DNA of 64,000 bases, taken from NCBI GenBank assembly GCA_932294295.1, contig OW028574.1, forward strand, positions 9,558,215 to 9,622,214, in the 5' to 3' direction. A model generated the notes under the pieces. That model saw nothing but the letters and a program-made list of their open reading frames with translations. It was not told where the DNA came from and did not search any database. This DNA comes from Alitta virens (taxonomy: Eukaryota; Annelida; Polychaeta; Phyllodocida; Nereididae). The position numbers and the translations under genes are program-made. Each line of letters begins with the position of its first letter. The stretch's first letter is position 1. Shown piece after piece: positions 13,223 to 25,592 of this stretch.

Positions 13223-13950
13223 ATTCATATTGATACCATCTCTGACTTTTTGCACTTGTTGTGGTACAACCTGCTCTCTTAATACAGACATGCTGGTTGT
13301 TGTGATATCATTGGTTGTATGCACATGCTCTTGTGGGCGGGCCCTGACCTTTCACCATCCTTCATCCATCATGAAATGTTGCTGCTGCAAGGGATCACTG
13401 ATGCAGATAATGTGATGATTCTGGGCGCTATGTTATGCAGCTTTTCCTGTATTAGGCCCTCTTATACATCTTGTCTGTTCCATCAGCCAAATGAGCACAA
13501 CATGAGGCTGCCAATGTGATGGAGACACCTCCCCTCATGATCATATCAAGTTGAGAATTCAATAACATCTTTCTAATGTTCAAGGTTTATTCGTATTGTT
13601 TTTCTCATTTCCTCGAAACGCAATTCTCAAAGACGAAATTGAATTTCACGTACTCCTTGATATAATCAGTTTCCATGAAGTAACTGATAGGCCTTCTTTC
13701 CTCGATACAGAAGTAAAATTCACATGAAGTTCCCTGGGTCGCTCTGATTTTTAAGTTAACCTGGTCTCTTTGAAGAAGTTGCCTAATCGACCGCTGTTAA
13801 AAAGTACAATTCATTCAGCTTTTCGTCATATAGAATTATGTAAAACTATATATGCTTTTATTAATGCATAAATTTAGCTCATGCCTATTGTTTGAATATG
13901 AGTAATTAGAAAAGTGTTGTAATGGGGAATTTGCGTTGAGCATGATGTTG

Positions 13951-14241
13951 TGATGTCATAATGACACTTTTTCAAAGCTTCCTGAAAGCTTCTGGGAATA
14001 CCTAATCAAGTAGAATGTGTTATCATGTCGGCAGATACATGGAAAATAATCTACAGGGAATAATCTCTGGATTACACGAAGGCTCGTGTATGTCACATCA
14101 ACTGTTACATTGTGACGTCATGAAATAATGAAGACGTCATCACATTGCATCACAGTTCTATTTACTGATATTACTATAGTTACTAAAATTAATGTGCATG
14201 ATTTGTCAGTGGCATATATTAAAAAACGTAATGTGACGTCA
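13951..14241. promoter_or_regulatory. CRE/Maf-type site cluster
   Basis: Perfect TGACGTCA at 14113-14120 and 14234-14241 (the latter reads TGACGTCAGCA, half of a CRE-type Maf element), plus GACGTCAT at 14133 and TGATGTCA at 13951. The density is well above what the rest of the AT-rich intron shows. Candidate enhancer bound by CREB/ATF/bZIP factors. Confidence 0.4.
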
Positions 14242-15701
14242 GCAAAACTTTGGTAGTTCCCTGGAATTCCCCAAGCAGTCAGCAGGTAATCGCCCAGGGT
14301 GACATCTTGCGGTCGTCTAACTAAACACTTTGAGTTGTCAGACGTCGTGTCTGCGAAGTGTAATCACCCCGGCTGCAAAAAAAAGCCCCGGATGTTTAGA
14401 GCCTATGTCTCCCCGTCTGCCGTGTAATAAGGGTAATTAACGGGCATTAATGAACTTTTTCTGCTGAGAGACAGGATCTTTCTGCCATGTATTAGTCGGG
14501 CATTCGCCAATGGATTAGGTCCATTTTGTATATGACAACATGTCACTAGTTTCAGAAGGTTTCCCAGGCAACTTGGCGGGTGTGTGATGAGTTGAGGCTT
14601 TGTTCATCACTTAAGGAAGTTGCTGCTGATGCTAATGAGGTGTTGCTCGTTGGTGATGTGCTGTTGCTGATGGTGCTCCTGGGTGGGAATAAACTCTCAG
14701 TTGCCATGCACAAATCGAGCTCATTTCTCAGATTAAAAAGGTCAATCAGTGATCAAAAAGCAAGAATGGTAAGACTAGCCCTAGAAGTCTAATGTCCGCT
14801 TAGCTCCTATCTATTGTCTGATATTTTGTCACATAAACGTCACAATATGAATAAGAGCCGACAGCGGCGTGTGGTCAGTCAGAGTTTTCGGGCTAGGTTA
14901 GACTCTACAATTATTCTCAAACATTGAGAAATTAACATGACTCAGATATTGACTGCAGAAGTGCAGGCTCGTCTGGATGATCATTACTGTGCAACTGCCA
15001 GTAACAAGAGCCAACAGCATGCAGTGGAGATAGAGTTGTTCTGTGCTGTTGCAGTATTGTTTTTGCATGTTGTTGTTGCAGTAGTGATTGGATGGATGTA
15101 TTTGGTATGTGCCATGAGAGGCTGAGTGTCCTTTCTATCCCAGTGGACCCATATTCATGGGACCTAGCATGTGGTCCATATTCAGAGCAGGCATTGTGGC
15201 CGGTTAACTGTGTTTATTGAGCTGCCTCTGTCAATCACAGGCCGTGATGAAATCCTCCAGAGACAACCCCCAGTGTGATGTCATGTTTACATTGTCACAG
15301 CCCGTGTCATGACAGCGTCACATTGTCACACTGGCTGTTACGTTGTCGCTACGTGCTATGAATGGACAATGGGCATTTGGTCATTCTGTTGCGTTGCAGT
15401 GACCGCTACTGGCCAGTGGTCACTCAGCTTCTCTGGTCACCCTGTCCGCCTAATGCCTTGACCAAGGGTGACCCTTAGACCCCACGCGTGAGCCTAATGA
15501 CCAATGGAGTGGGCACTCCCGAGGGCTGTTGCATTGTGGGTGAAGGTGGAGTGTGAAAGAGTTCTTGTATGGCAACACAACTGCAGACTATGTTTATGTT
15601 ATTCCCTTATACGCATCTAGTGTGTGGTTGGTGCTTACATAGAAAATTCCCTCATCTGGAATATTGTGGTGTTTTGCATGGGAATTTTTTTTTTTAGACG
15701 G

Positions 15702-15802
15702 TACATGGCCAAATGTGCCACGTGCGTTTTCCATGAGAAGATAAATGCATGGAAAACGCATGGTTTTTAGCTAATTATAATGAGGCAAAAACCATGCGTT
15801 TG
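15702..15802. mobile_element. palindromic MITE with CACGTG ends, truncated copy
   Basis: It begins TACATGGCCAAATGTGCCACG and includes GCATGGAAAACGCATGGTTTT, the central AATTATAAT region, and the start of the second arm (CAAAAACCATGCGTTT), where similarity stops. It belongs to the family with full copies at 25449, 32398 and 44681. The small ORF starting at 15749 is a by-product of this element. Confidence 0.8.
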
Positions 15803-17103
15803 AATGTTCCAGTACAAACACTGAAGACAACAACTACTGATTTAAGAATTGCCTGGCCCAGGAATGGCACCCAGGACTTTTGGATGAGCTGCACTGCTCC
15901 TTACCCAATGCACCATCTATCTGTAACCATTCGATCTGTGAAGCTTCATGTCATTTCCTGAGTGTTGTCAATGATGCTATGACCTCAGGGCCAAACTCGT
16001 CTATTCAGTGTGGAAATAGTGAATGACTTCAGCAGTGTGAAATACAGAACGTATTTTTCACTTTATATTTAGTCGTTCCGTGATGTTAACTGGTTGGTGG
16101 AAGATAAAAAAAGAAGATTGTTATTAAATTTTCTTTCCTTATTTGTAAGGAGCCTGTACTTGTTGATATGATTTGATTTGCAAGAATGCTTTGAAATATT
16201 TCGTTATTGCCTGACAACCAATCAATTGTAGTCGTTTTGTGAATCTATCTTGAATTGCCTCTTGCCAGGTAAAAGAAATATCTTCAGTCATTTTCCCCGA
16301 TTTTCCCAACGTTTCCAAATCTTTGCTTGCAATGGCTTCCCCCCCCCCCCCCCCCACTCAAGTGAAAGCCATAAAACAAGCAGTGGACGAAGGATTCGAT
16401 TTGGCGAGATTTGCAGTGGCCACTTTGCATCAGCCATTTCTTGATGTTTGTCAAGTTTCTGGCTAGATGAGCAAGGAGCGTTCTCTGTTGGGACATTTGA
16501 CAATTATGACAACCGGGCTTGGATTTATGCTTTCTGCGATAACCTGGTTATTCTGCTGGATGAGGTGGTTCCTCTAAATGAACTGAGCCCTGAAGGGGGT
16601 GCATAAAACCCCTGAAGCAATAAAGGGTGAAAAGGCAACACAAGAGCCCCAGGGTACAGAACCGTGTACCGATAAAAACGCCCTTTATCGGAGTAATGCC
16701 AAGCAAATGCTGACAGAAATTAATTTAGGTTTCCTTATCAACACCCATTCCACTGCTGTAACAACCTGCTATCTCTTTCATTGCGATGGCATCTTAATTC
16801 TCGCTGTGTCAATTATCTTGTTTTCTAGTTTATTATTTAATCCACGTGGATCGGTGCAACTGAGTGTTGACAGGTTCATGTACCATGCAGACCGATGCAT
16901 GTGGCTTGAATAGTTTTCTGCAGACTTCAGTTAATTGCCACAAATGACTCGATGAATCAAAGCTAGGCGATTTATAAAAAATTGGATCAAGTGACTGGCT
17001 CATCTTCTTTCCTTCGATTGGGAGATTTTCCCTTGTCCCAAATCGTCTTACTCTTAGATTGATCGGCAGATGGCGCTCTAAACAAATGGAGCGAATGGAT
17101 AGA

Positions 17104-17153
17104 GGTCACGTGACCTTTTGTGTGTTGATGACGTCACAGATTCTGGTCACGCG
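17104..17153. promoter_or_regulatory. extended E-box palindrome plus CRE
   Basis: GGTCACGTGACC (17104-17115) is a perfect 12-bp palindrome matching USF/MITF-type E-boxes. TGACGTCA follows at 17129-17136 and GGTCACGCGA at 17144-17153. Candidate intronic enhancer or promoter, about 1.4 kb before the 87-nt exon. Confidence 0.4.
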
Positions 17154-17663
17154 AGAGTCGCCTGGTTTATTGCAATTGAGCAATGTAGAGGTGTCATTCT
17201 CGGAGCAGTTTTCTTGTTTCCTTTTATTTATGGTTTTATTTTTGCCTTATTCCCCGCTTACCCCCTTCTCCGACAAGCGATGGTCGATCTGTTTGCAATT
17301 TGGGTTTTAAGCACAAGTGTTTGCAGCTGGGATGAACGTGGCATTTGTCTTAATAGCTGCATTTGCAACATTTTCGCCTTTGCTCAGCTCTGGAGGGTTA
17401 ATTGGGCCAGGGAGGTGTCTCTTGATGAAGATGGAATGGGCTGCAAATTGCCCCCCCCTAATCGGCCAAGATGAGACAAACATTCCCAGCCCCTCTTGGC
17501 TGTGTTGTTGTGCACTTGAAGCCGTTCTGGAGAGGCAGTTCTCTTGTAATAATTATAACAGTGGTGGTAGCACCGTTTACTCTATGTGTGTGATGCTCAA
17601 TGAATCAATTTTCATTGTAGCAGTGAGCTGATAAGCTGAGTTTGGTTGTTTACTTTAACTATA

Positions 17664-17791
17664 GGTGGTCCCTCGATAGCGGCACCTAAATGCCTAAGAG
17701 GGTTCTCCTCCACTGAATAATTTTTATTTTTATGTTGATTATGTATGATTGTTAAATATAGTGGTGAATAAAATGATTGAACTTGAACTTA
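17664..17791 (+). mobile_element. possible non-LTR retroposon 3' end
   Basis: The sequence ends GTGGTGAATAAAATGATTGAA then CTTGAACTT, resembling the ATAAA-plus-short-repeat tail of RTE/Jockey-like elements. No coding part is attached. Inference from tail shape only. Confidence 0.35.
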
Positions 17792-18526
17792 AGTCTGTCT
17801 ATGTACTGGAGATGTTTTATTAGATCCTATTGACATGTGACGGATTTCCGATATGTGTATGGTTAAGCTGGATATAATGATGATTCCTGCTAATGTCAAA
17901 TATAACATATTTGATCATCTAATTATAATGTATCTCAATATGTATGAATTACAAACAGTACATGTATGATCTGATTTTCGACAATAGCACCAAATGCGAA
18001 GGAACTGAGAATCAACTATTTACTTAACCGCAACTGCCACGCATCTAATTGCCATGTCGTGGAGTAAAAGTGTCAGTTGACTAACAATGTTTAACTAATC
18101 GAACAGCTCAGAGAATGATCTTAGCAGGTTATTTGCTGATGGTAACTGGATCGTTTGAGAAAGATCTGCAAAGGATTTTGTCAGAGATTTAGATTAATCT
18201 CGATCAATGAGTTTACTGTTTTTGAATATTTTTATGGGTTGAGTGGGGGAGGTGACAGCTATCTTTCATGGAATCTTATCATGATATTATTTTGCATATA
18301 GGAGACCTTTTGTTGTTGTATGCATAATTATTAAACAATCTGTAAAGGTAAAATTTATGTTGCAAAGTTTCTTAAATATTAATTAAATACTCTTCCATTT
18401 TTGTTTGATTATTTGGTGATTGGCCATGTTTCTTACTAATGTATCACCACTGATCTATTTTTCAATTGATTTATCGCTGTCTTATGAGGTGTGAGTCTTA
18501 CTTGGTGATGGTTTTTCTTTCCACAG

Positions 18527-18613
18527 ATGAAATCCTGGAATCGGAGCGGACCCTTCTGCACTTCGACACCCTGCACGTTGGGGCCCTGCCCAAGCACCAC
18601 CCTTCCTACCATG
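18527..18613 (+). CDS. neurexin-like internal exon, end of LNS4 (87 nt, phase 1-1)
   Basis: An internal coding exon of 29 codons. It is preceded by a pyrimidine-rich tract ending in CCACAG and followed by the donor G|GTAACC. It starts with the last two bases of a split codon and ends with the first base of another (phase 1-1), which joins in frame to the exon at 33331. The peptide contains ESERTLLHFDTLHVGALPKH, the hydrophobic-D-x-x-HVG-x-x-P pattern of a late beta-strand in laminin-G/LNS domains. In neurexins it corresponds to the LNS4 strand just before the F-x-G-x-x-Q motif. The next exon opens with a second motif of the same type, LVEMDKVHLGGNP, so the strand is encoded twice. With a length divisible by three and matching phases, the exon could be skipped without a frameshift. 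Neurexin assignment rests mainly on the next two exons; the alternative reading is simply a constitutive exon carrying a longer loop. Confidence 0.78.
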
Positions 18614-18634
18614 GTAACCCCTTTCTCTATCTTT

Positions 18635-18692
18635 ATCTGTCTCTGTCTGTCTGTCTCTGTCTGTCTCTGTCTGTCTTGGCTGTCTGTCTGTA
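18635..18692. repeat. (TCTG)n tract just after the 87-nt exon
   Basis: CTGTCT/CTGT repeats beginning 22 nt after the donor of the 18527 exon. Pyrimidine/GT-rich sequence this close to a weak donor (GTAACC) may influence its use. Confidence 0.9.
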
Positions 18693-19995
18693 TTTCTAGC
18701 TAATCTGCAGTGTCACTTTGCGTCCATTGCACTAACTCTTGATGTAATCGACAAAAATAATAAATAATCAATTGTAAGTAGATCGAATTATATTTTGTTT
18801 ATTATATATATAAAAATAGTCTCGCTACAAGAGATATGTGCAATATATCTGCTAGTCTATAGTCTCATATCAAAATCACAAAAATTAATAATTTATCAAT
18901 GTTTAACAAAGAACACTCTATGGGCAACTTTTATGGGCATGGCCACCAAACGAAGTTCTTTGATTATGAATACAGGCCTACAGGAAGATGTTGTTTGTAT
19001 TGTAATGTGTAGATTAATACATGGTCTTTTGACAACAATATTGCCCAGTTTCAACAGTGTCATGGATAAGAACATTAAAAATTAATAGACATAGATGTAA
19101 TAGGGTCTAAACCTTTTGAAATTACCAAGAATTTTCCATAGATTATATGTGTACTTGTGTTTTTCTCTTATTAGTTGTTAGCGATGCATTATCTGTCCAA
19201 TTGATGGCTATTTCACTCATTGTGTAGTTTAGAAGTCAGTTGCATATTTGAATTCTTTCATAAATCTCATGCAGATCTGTGCCATGTATGAGTCTGATAC
19301 ATAATACATTACATGCATAATAAATGATAACATATTTGGCCAACTAGGATGACCTTTTGATGTTAGTATGACATTTCATTGTGAGGGAGCTTTTCTCTTG
19401 GAAAACATTTGCACAACAATGAAAATCGTAAAATTGCGAATCTCAAAGCTGCTTAGAGGGAACTTGTGTAATGAAATATTCATTCACTCGGGGCAGTCTA
19501 ATCTAGGCTAAGATATGATATTTGAAACTGGTTGGGCTCTTCTAGTGCACTTAATTATACGCTTTTTTTGCTGACATATTTGCTTTTTAAGATACTTTTA
19601 TTGTGCAGTATTTTTGTATTTTGGCCATTTGCCACCATTGATCATGGCCAGTTGCATTTTCTTTTGTAGTCTGCCAAGTTTTTGCAAAGAGGCAAAATAA
19701 GTGGCTTTTGAGGCGAAATGTATCATCGGAGGTACACTAAGTGCCCATTGAGGCTAATGTTGCTTGGTGGTGCATTTGATTGCCTGGTGTGGCTGAGGTA
19801 AAATGTAGCAGACTCAATGTCCCCCATTGAATAGTCGTTTTGAAATTGCTCTGATATGAGGCAGTGGAATAATGGACACAATTTTATGAACCATTAGTTT
19901 CAAGATGTATAAAAAGAATATTAGCTGCAACATGCCTGCACTCTTGTCCTAGGTGCTTAGGTCTGTTTGAGGAGAAAATTGCTTCGAGTTTCTGT

Positions 19996-20317
19996 CAGGG
20001 GCGTCGTTCAGGGGGGTGGATGTGGGGGATATATACCCCCCACTTTCTGAGAAGGGGGATGATCAATGCAATCATCCTCCCCCCACCTGAAATTCACAAA
20101 TGAAAATTACCCTTTTTCACACACTTTTGTTATGGAAAATTTGTGCTTTGTTAAACAGTGTTACACTTGATATCAAATATCAGTACAAGTTTATAAGTTT
20201 GGCATAATTGATCCACGCATTAACTGCTACTACTTGTAGTAGTGAGGGAAAGTCACAGTGGGACAGATAAAGTTGGCCTGCATCCCCCCCAACCGTCAAG
20301 AGAAATCGACGCCCCTG
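19996..20317 (+). mobile_element. hAT-type MITE, copy 1
   Basis: A 322-bp non-coding element with termini CAGGGGCGTCG and CGACGCCCCTG, which are inverted repeats. It is flanked by similar 8-bp sequences (GTTTCTGT and GTTTCCTT), the duplication length used by hAT transposases. Next to the left end are G/C-rich runs that pair (the GGGGGATATATACCCCC region). The inverted copy at 41308 has the same interior. No transposase coding is seen. Confidence 0.85.
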
Positions 20318-21116
20318 GTTTCCTTACACACACACATTGAAGCAAATGATCGCCACAAGACTGTCTCCTACACCAAAGTAAATAACCTGCCCACCAAGGC
20401 TGCCCCATTTTATAGCCATTTTGGACACGGTCCAAGGCAGTCATTGAATGTACATACAAGGAAAAGATGTCCTATAATCTGTTACATTATTATTTTATGT
20501 TCTTATGGCCGTTAATATTCCACTCTGAACGCAACAAAAATATATGTAGCCATGATTTTACGAGACCACCGTCCTCACATACAATGTAACATGCACCTGT
20601 GGAAATGCACTGAGGTTGTTAATGCACTATACGAGCAGCTGTTAATATATCAAACAGTCCTTACTTTGCATTTGTATTTGCCCGGACAACTATATTATTT
20701 GAAAACAGACGATGTTTCGATCCAAGACATGTTTTTATGCTTGGACACACACGAGAAGTGATCTTCATACCGAAATGCAGAGTCTAGTGTTGATGAACAT
20801 CCATTATGCAAAAGTATTGATTTCCAAATATAGTTAGCATTATATAAAATCTGGATTACTCCTGCCTGGTTGCAAATCTACAGTCGATAGATTTCTTATT
20901 AGCTCCAGCCGTGTGGCCGGATACAATGTATTCAGATCGAATGGGAGAATTCAAAATGGACTGAAGACTGTTCATTGAAAGTGGTATTGAAGTAATATAC
21001 AGATCTATAAGAGGTCTCCAATATGTATTCAAGACAGGTCTTGGTATTTGTCAGTATAAAGATGGCGTTGAGTAAACAATGGATATCATAAAAACAAGTT
21101 ATAAATGGAGTAGAGT

Positions 21117-21190
21117 AGAGTAGAGTAGAGTAGAGTAGAGTAGAGTAGAGTAGAGTAGAATAGATTAGACAAGAATAGAATAGAATAGAA
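21117..21190. repeat. (TAGAG)n pentanucleotide tract
   Basis: About ten TAGAG units, then TAGAA variants. Confidence 0.95.
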
Positions 21191-21646
21191 GAGGCTTTAC
21201 TCATTTACTCGTTGTAAGCACCAGACAGTTTATTGATTATTGTGAATTCTATGCAGTGAGTACAGAAAGCTGCAGACTACCTGGCCTGGACGTGTTATCT
21301 GCAGTGACCAGCTGAGGTCAGTCTACCTGGAGTGACCAGTGGCACCTTGTTCCCGCAAAGGCTAATTACTGAAACATGTCGGAGCTTGCTGATCTCCATT
21401 TATAGCCATTTGGAGGTCCATCCTCATCTTTAATTGATGCTATTCAACATCCGCTGACTGCTGACCTCTGGGTCCTCTGGGAGAAAAGTTGCAAGTGGAG
21501 GAAGGGGGGGGGGGGGATTGCAAGGGGGCACTGCTGTTGGTTCACTTTTTATGTCTTCATAAATAAACTGATAGGAAGAGAAGGTTAGGCAGATATCATG
21601 ACTTATGAAGATGACCGATGTAATAGTGGTTACAAATTCAGATAAA

Positions 21647-21841
21647 AAGAGGTGGGGGCCTAGCTCAGTGGAAGCGCGCTGGGCTTCCAACCACTGGGAC
21701 CCGGGTACAATTCCCGGTCGAACCTATGTTGGATGGCTGTTTCATCCTTCGTCTCATTGCCATGGTCCCTGCCTGTCCTAATTAGCCCATCAGGGTCAGA
21801 AATACAGGACATAAAGCCCTAATCCACCACCACCACATATG
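21647..21841 (+). mobile_element. tRNA-derived SINE, copy 1
   Basis: It starts with a tRNA-like head: an A-box-like TAGCTCAGTGG, then a TTCCAA loop resembling a Gly-TCC anticodon loop, then a B-box-like GGTACAATTCC (one change from consensus). A non-tRNA body (GTTGGATGGCTGTTTCATCC onwards) follows, and a 3' end of CCACCACCAC instead of poly-A. Flanking CAGATAAA at 21639-21646 and 21842-21849 fits a target-site duplication. It shares the whole body with the copies at 29127 and 61946. The internal Pol III promoter looks weakened by the B-box change. Confidence 0.85.
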
Positions 21842-23319
21842 CAGATAAATGATTCAGTGAAGTGATTGATGTGGCTCTCCGATATAAATGAGTTCTACTA
21901 TCGGAGCAGCGTGAACTCAACTATTAACTATTGCACTACAAATGTTGTGGATGCAAATAGTTTCTTGCTCGTCCACGCTGTCTTCTGGATATGAAATCTT
22001 TGGTTCCAATAAAAGAAAAGCAAGCATGTCCGTTCTGCTTTCAAGATCTTGAAAGATCTTCAGTTCTCATCTCCGGATATTGTGCAGACCGTAGGAAGTA
22101 AGCCCACTTGCCTCATTCACCTGTAAGAGCCTCTTTGTTTATTTGTTTATTCTTGAAATTTAGGATCTATCCCTTACATTTTATAATAGATCATTGTTGA
22201 ATAAGAAAACATATCTCTGAATAAGAATGTCAACAAAAGCACTATTGTTGGGATGAAACATATCACTGCTCTACTTTAGACAGTCTCTTTATTTTGTATC
22301 GTTTGCAAAGCATCTGTCCTTGTCCGATGTGTCTACTTCTTAGACATCAAACATACTTCATAGTCCTTAATTGAACTAGTGATGTGACAGAAAGAAAATC
22401 CTAGCTTCACCCCTGTCATGGCCTACCTGTGAACCAGATGCTTCATACTTATCTGGATGTGGTAATGGCAGCTGAAGCAGGCGGCTAGGGAGCCAAGAAG
22501 TGATGGAGATGAAGCAAATTTGATGCAGAGCACTGAGGAGATGGCGTGACTGGCCTGACAGCTGCAACCGACTCCCTCCCCACCTTCTGCTTGGCATTGT
22601 GCCCGACAAATTTATAGGCACAGCACATCGCCTTGTCTTACACCATCCCCAGCAAAGACTTAACTTCCCTAACAACACTTTCTTTTTCTCATTACACAGA
22701 GTCTCGCCTGCAAATTACCATGTTCTAGCCCTGCCTTGTCTTTAATGGCATTTAGTTAATGATTTGTACTTAAGACGCAGCTGAAGACTCGGAATACACT
22801 GTTTCTGTGGGAGTAGCCAATGGTTGTGCGTTTCCTGTTGATGGTTCAAGGCACCTTGGAGGAAGCCAAGGTGCGGGTGAAAGGGATAGAACAAAAAAAA
22901 AATATGTGTTTAGAGGACCTTCTGTTTGAAATAATCTTTAATTAACATGAAGAAAAAAACTGTTTTGATCTAATGAGTAAATTTACCTTCGTGCAATCTA
23001 CTTGTAATTAAGACAGGGAGTTTCGTACACCTCAATTTGCGAATGATTCTTTTTCACATGAACTGAAAGAATGGCTATTGTCATGCAGGCTCATTTAACT
23101 CTGAGACAGAACAAAAAATATTTCATGCTGACTTACAGAATAAAATGTTCAAGAAGGTTTTCATAAGTCATTCAGTGCAATGTCACTTAAAGTGGCAGTC
23201 TAAAACCGAATGATTGTGTGTGCCAAAATTGTGGTCGTAAATCTGTTGTAGAAAAAAAAAAATTCAACTGATTTGTCCATTGAATTATTTGTAATAAAGG
23301 GGCCACAGAGCTAGTGTAT

Positions 23320-23650
23320 CCAGTCAGCCAGTCAGTCAGTCAGCCAGCCAGACATCCAGCCAGTCAGTCAGTCAGTGTAGCATGCCAGTGTAGCCAGCCA
23401 GGCAGTCAACCCACCAGCCAGTCAGCCTTCCAGTCAACCCACCAGCCAGACAGCCAGCCAGTCAGTGTAGCCAGCCAGTCAACCCACCAGCCAGTCAGCC
23501 TTCCAGTCAGCCAGTCAGCCAGACCGAAAGCCAGCCAGCCAGGCAGTCAGTCAGTGTACATGTAGCAAGCCAGTGTAGCCAGCCAGGCAGTCAACCCATC
23601 AGCCAGCCAGTCAGCCAGTCAGCCACCCAGTCAGCCAGTCAGCCAGCCAA
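23320..23650. repeat. (CAGT/CAGC)n tetranucleotide array
   Basis: About 330 bp of CAGCCAGTCAGT-type units with a higher-order unit of roughly 70 bp including AACCCACCAGCCAG and GTAGCCAGCCAG. The Ser/Gln/Pro ORF is a translation of the repeat. Confidence 0.93.
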
Positions 23651-25448
23651 TGGCAGTATTGAGGAGGCAGCACCTCGAGTGTCGTAGCCAGCCTTCGTGG
23701 TGTTTTCCTGACATGCATGTGTCCAATTGATCAGCCTCTCATCACCATGATTACATCGCGTGTTGTCACAAATTGCTCCTTTTTTACTGGTCTGTATTTT
23801 GCCAAAAAAGACACAGGCCTTTGATTGCCAAGTGAATAGGCCCTCGCACACAATAACAGACACTGATAGCCGAAGCCCTCAATGCACAGGCAGATTTGGC
23901 CAGAAGTGTGAATGCCAATTGCACACTGCTCTGTCCCACTGGTTTCTGTGGTTCAATGGTCTGTAGCTGTATCTTACCAATGAATGACCATGTTATTTGA
24001 GTGTCAGTTGTCTATTTTCAGATTCTCTTGTTATATATAGAAGTAACAGAACCCCATGTGAAATGTGGTATTTTTTACTCTTTTTATTTCTCAAATAAAG
24101 TTTTGCCAATTCTGCTGGATGGTGTTTCTGCTCATCTGACCAGCGTTGTGTGCTCATCGATGGCTGCTCTAACACGGTGCTTTATATCCATCCCAGCTGT
24201 TGCTGAAATTGCAACATTAATGTAGCAGTTATGAAGCCCCCCTCACTTATTGGGCCATATATCTGCACGAGGGTGATTTAACGAGTGTGGGGTTTCATAG
24301 CATGTCCGCAGGCGTTTATTGGGGAATGTGATGCTGGTAATAATCACCTCCATGCTAATAACGTCCTGTTTTTCCCAAAAACAATTCAGCCATTATAGCT
24401 GGAGATGAAATTATCTTGAAGGTTTAATATGGGAGCTAGTTTTAATCTAACATGCCCCGAGAGGCTGTTATAATGCTATAGCTGCTGTAGTTTTGAAGCC
24501 AAAGTGAAATTGATAGTTAAGGAAGTATGCTCTCAAGATTTAGGTTAAATATGAATTAAGGTTTTTTGACACTAAATTCTAAAAATAAAACAGAAGAAGG
24601 CATGATGTCTCAAACGAAAACCTCTTACAGAGAGTTGCATTGTTTTTCTTGGAAATTCTATCCGCTCTGAATGACTTGAAACCATCTCTGAAATGTGGAG
24701 GGCAAATCACCCAGATATGCATTCTTCTTTCTCTTTTGTGACATAAATATTTCAAGGGCATTGATCGCTGCATATTCATATTCTTCTCCCTGCAACAAAA
24801 GTTTGATTCGTGACTCTGGAGACAGCCATTCAGCTTTAGTGTCAGGCTGTTCCTATTTGCTTTAGTGACAAAAGTGGCATTTGTATCTTTGAACTTTACG
24901 TTTGGCTTTGTAGATTTCAGATAACCGTTGTTATGGCAACTGCTCTCTCTGTAAAAATAGGTTCTTTTTGGGGAGTAAAATATGTGGCCATTGAGGGAAG
25001 TTCATATAAGATGATGTAAAGGGTGGGTTTGTTGGATCATCTGGCAACTCCAAGGCAGGTGATCAGTGCTAATGATGGAGTGCTAATGAAAAACCATCAA
25101 ATGTTGCCTATATTCTCTGTATTGTAAGAAAACTATATGCTCATACGTCAGCTCATATGACCAGATGCCAGAGCAGAGGCAGATGTAATGATGAGATGAT
25201 TAGGCTTTGAGTCTACACCATGTTACACATTTACTGACTGGGTCGGGTCTTTTACTTGCCTAAGTATAGACACCGAGTACAAGGCACCTCAAATTTAACG
25301 TCTCATGCGATAGACATCCAGCTGGGATGTAGCTCATAAGGAGTGCCTAGACCAGGTATCAGACCTAGGATCTTCAGCAGAACTGGGTAACATGTACTTC
25401 ACAGATACCTTAACCATTAGACCACTCAGCTGTATGTACGAATAACTG

Positions 25449-25592
25449 TACATGGCCAATTGTGCCAAGTGCGTTTTCCATGCGTTTGGATAAACGCATG
25501 GTTTTTGCCTCATTATAATTAGCTAAAAACCATGCGTTTTCCATGCGTTTATCCTTCTCATGGAAAACGTACGTGGCACATTTGGCCATGTA
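25449..25592. mobile_element. palindromic MITE with CACGTG-type ends, full copy
   Basis: A 144-bp almost complete inverted repeat. TACATGGCC and GGCCATGTA are the ends; each arm holds TGCCA-C/A-GTGCGTTTTCCATG and the arms meet at an AT-rich centre (CATTATAATTAGC). The transcript would fold into one long hairpin. No coding capacity. The family is recognised from five copies in this window. Confidence 0.85.

Larger units (their letters stand above)
1..18526 (+). other. neurexin intron (3' part), upstream of the 87-nt exon
   Basis: No coding exon was recognised here on either strand; the exon carrying the main part of LNS4 must lie before the window. From 1 to 7666 I see only short simple repeats (CAG at 609-635, CTG at 1694-1711, poly-G at 2050-2062, GATA-type at 3666-3700). 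10032-12417 and 13223-15701 hold ordinary AT-rich intron plus the CRE-type sites listed separately. 15803-18526 holds a poly-C run at 16339-16354, an E-box/CRE pair and a LINE-like tail. Confidence 0.8.

Noticed and set aside
23320..23650. CRISPR-like array
   Set aside because: Repeats are contiguous tetranucleotide variants without unique spacers, in an animal intron.
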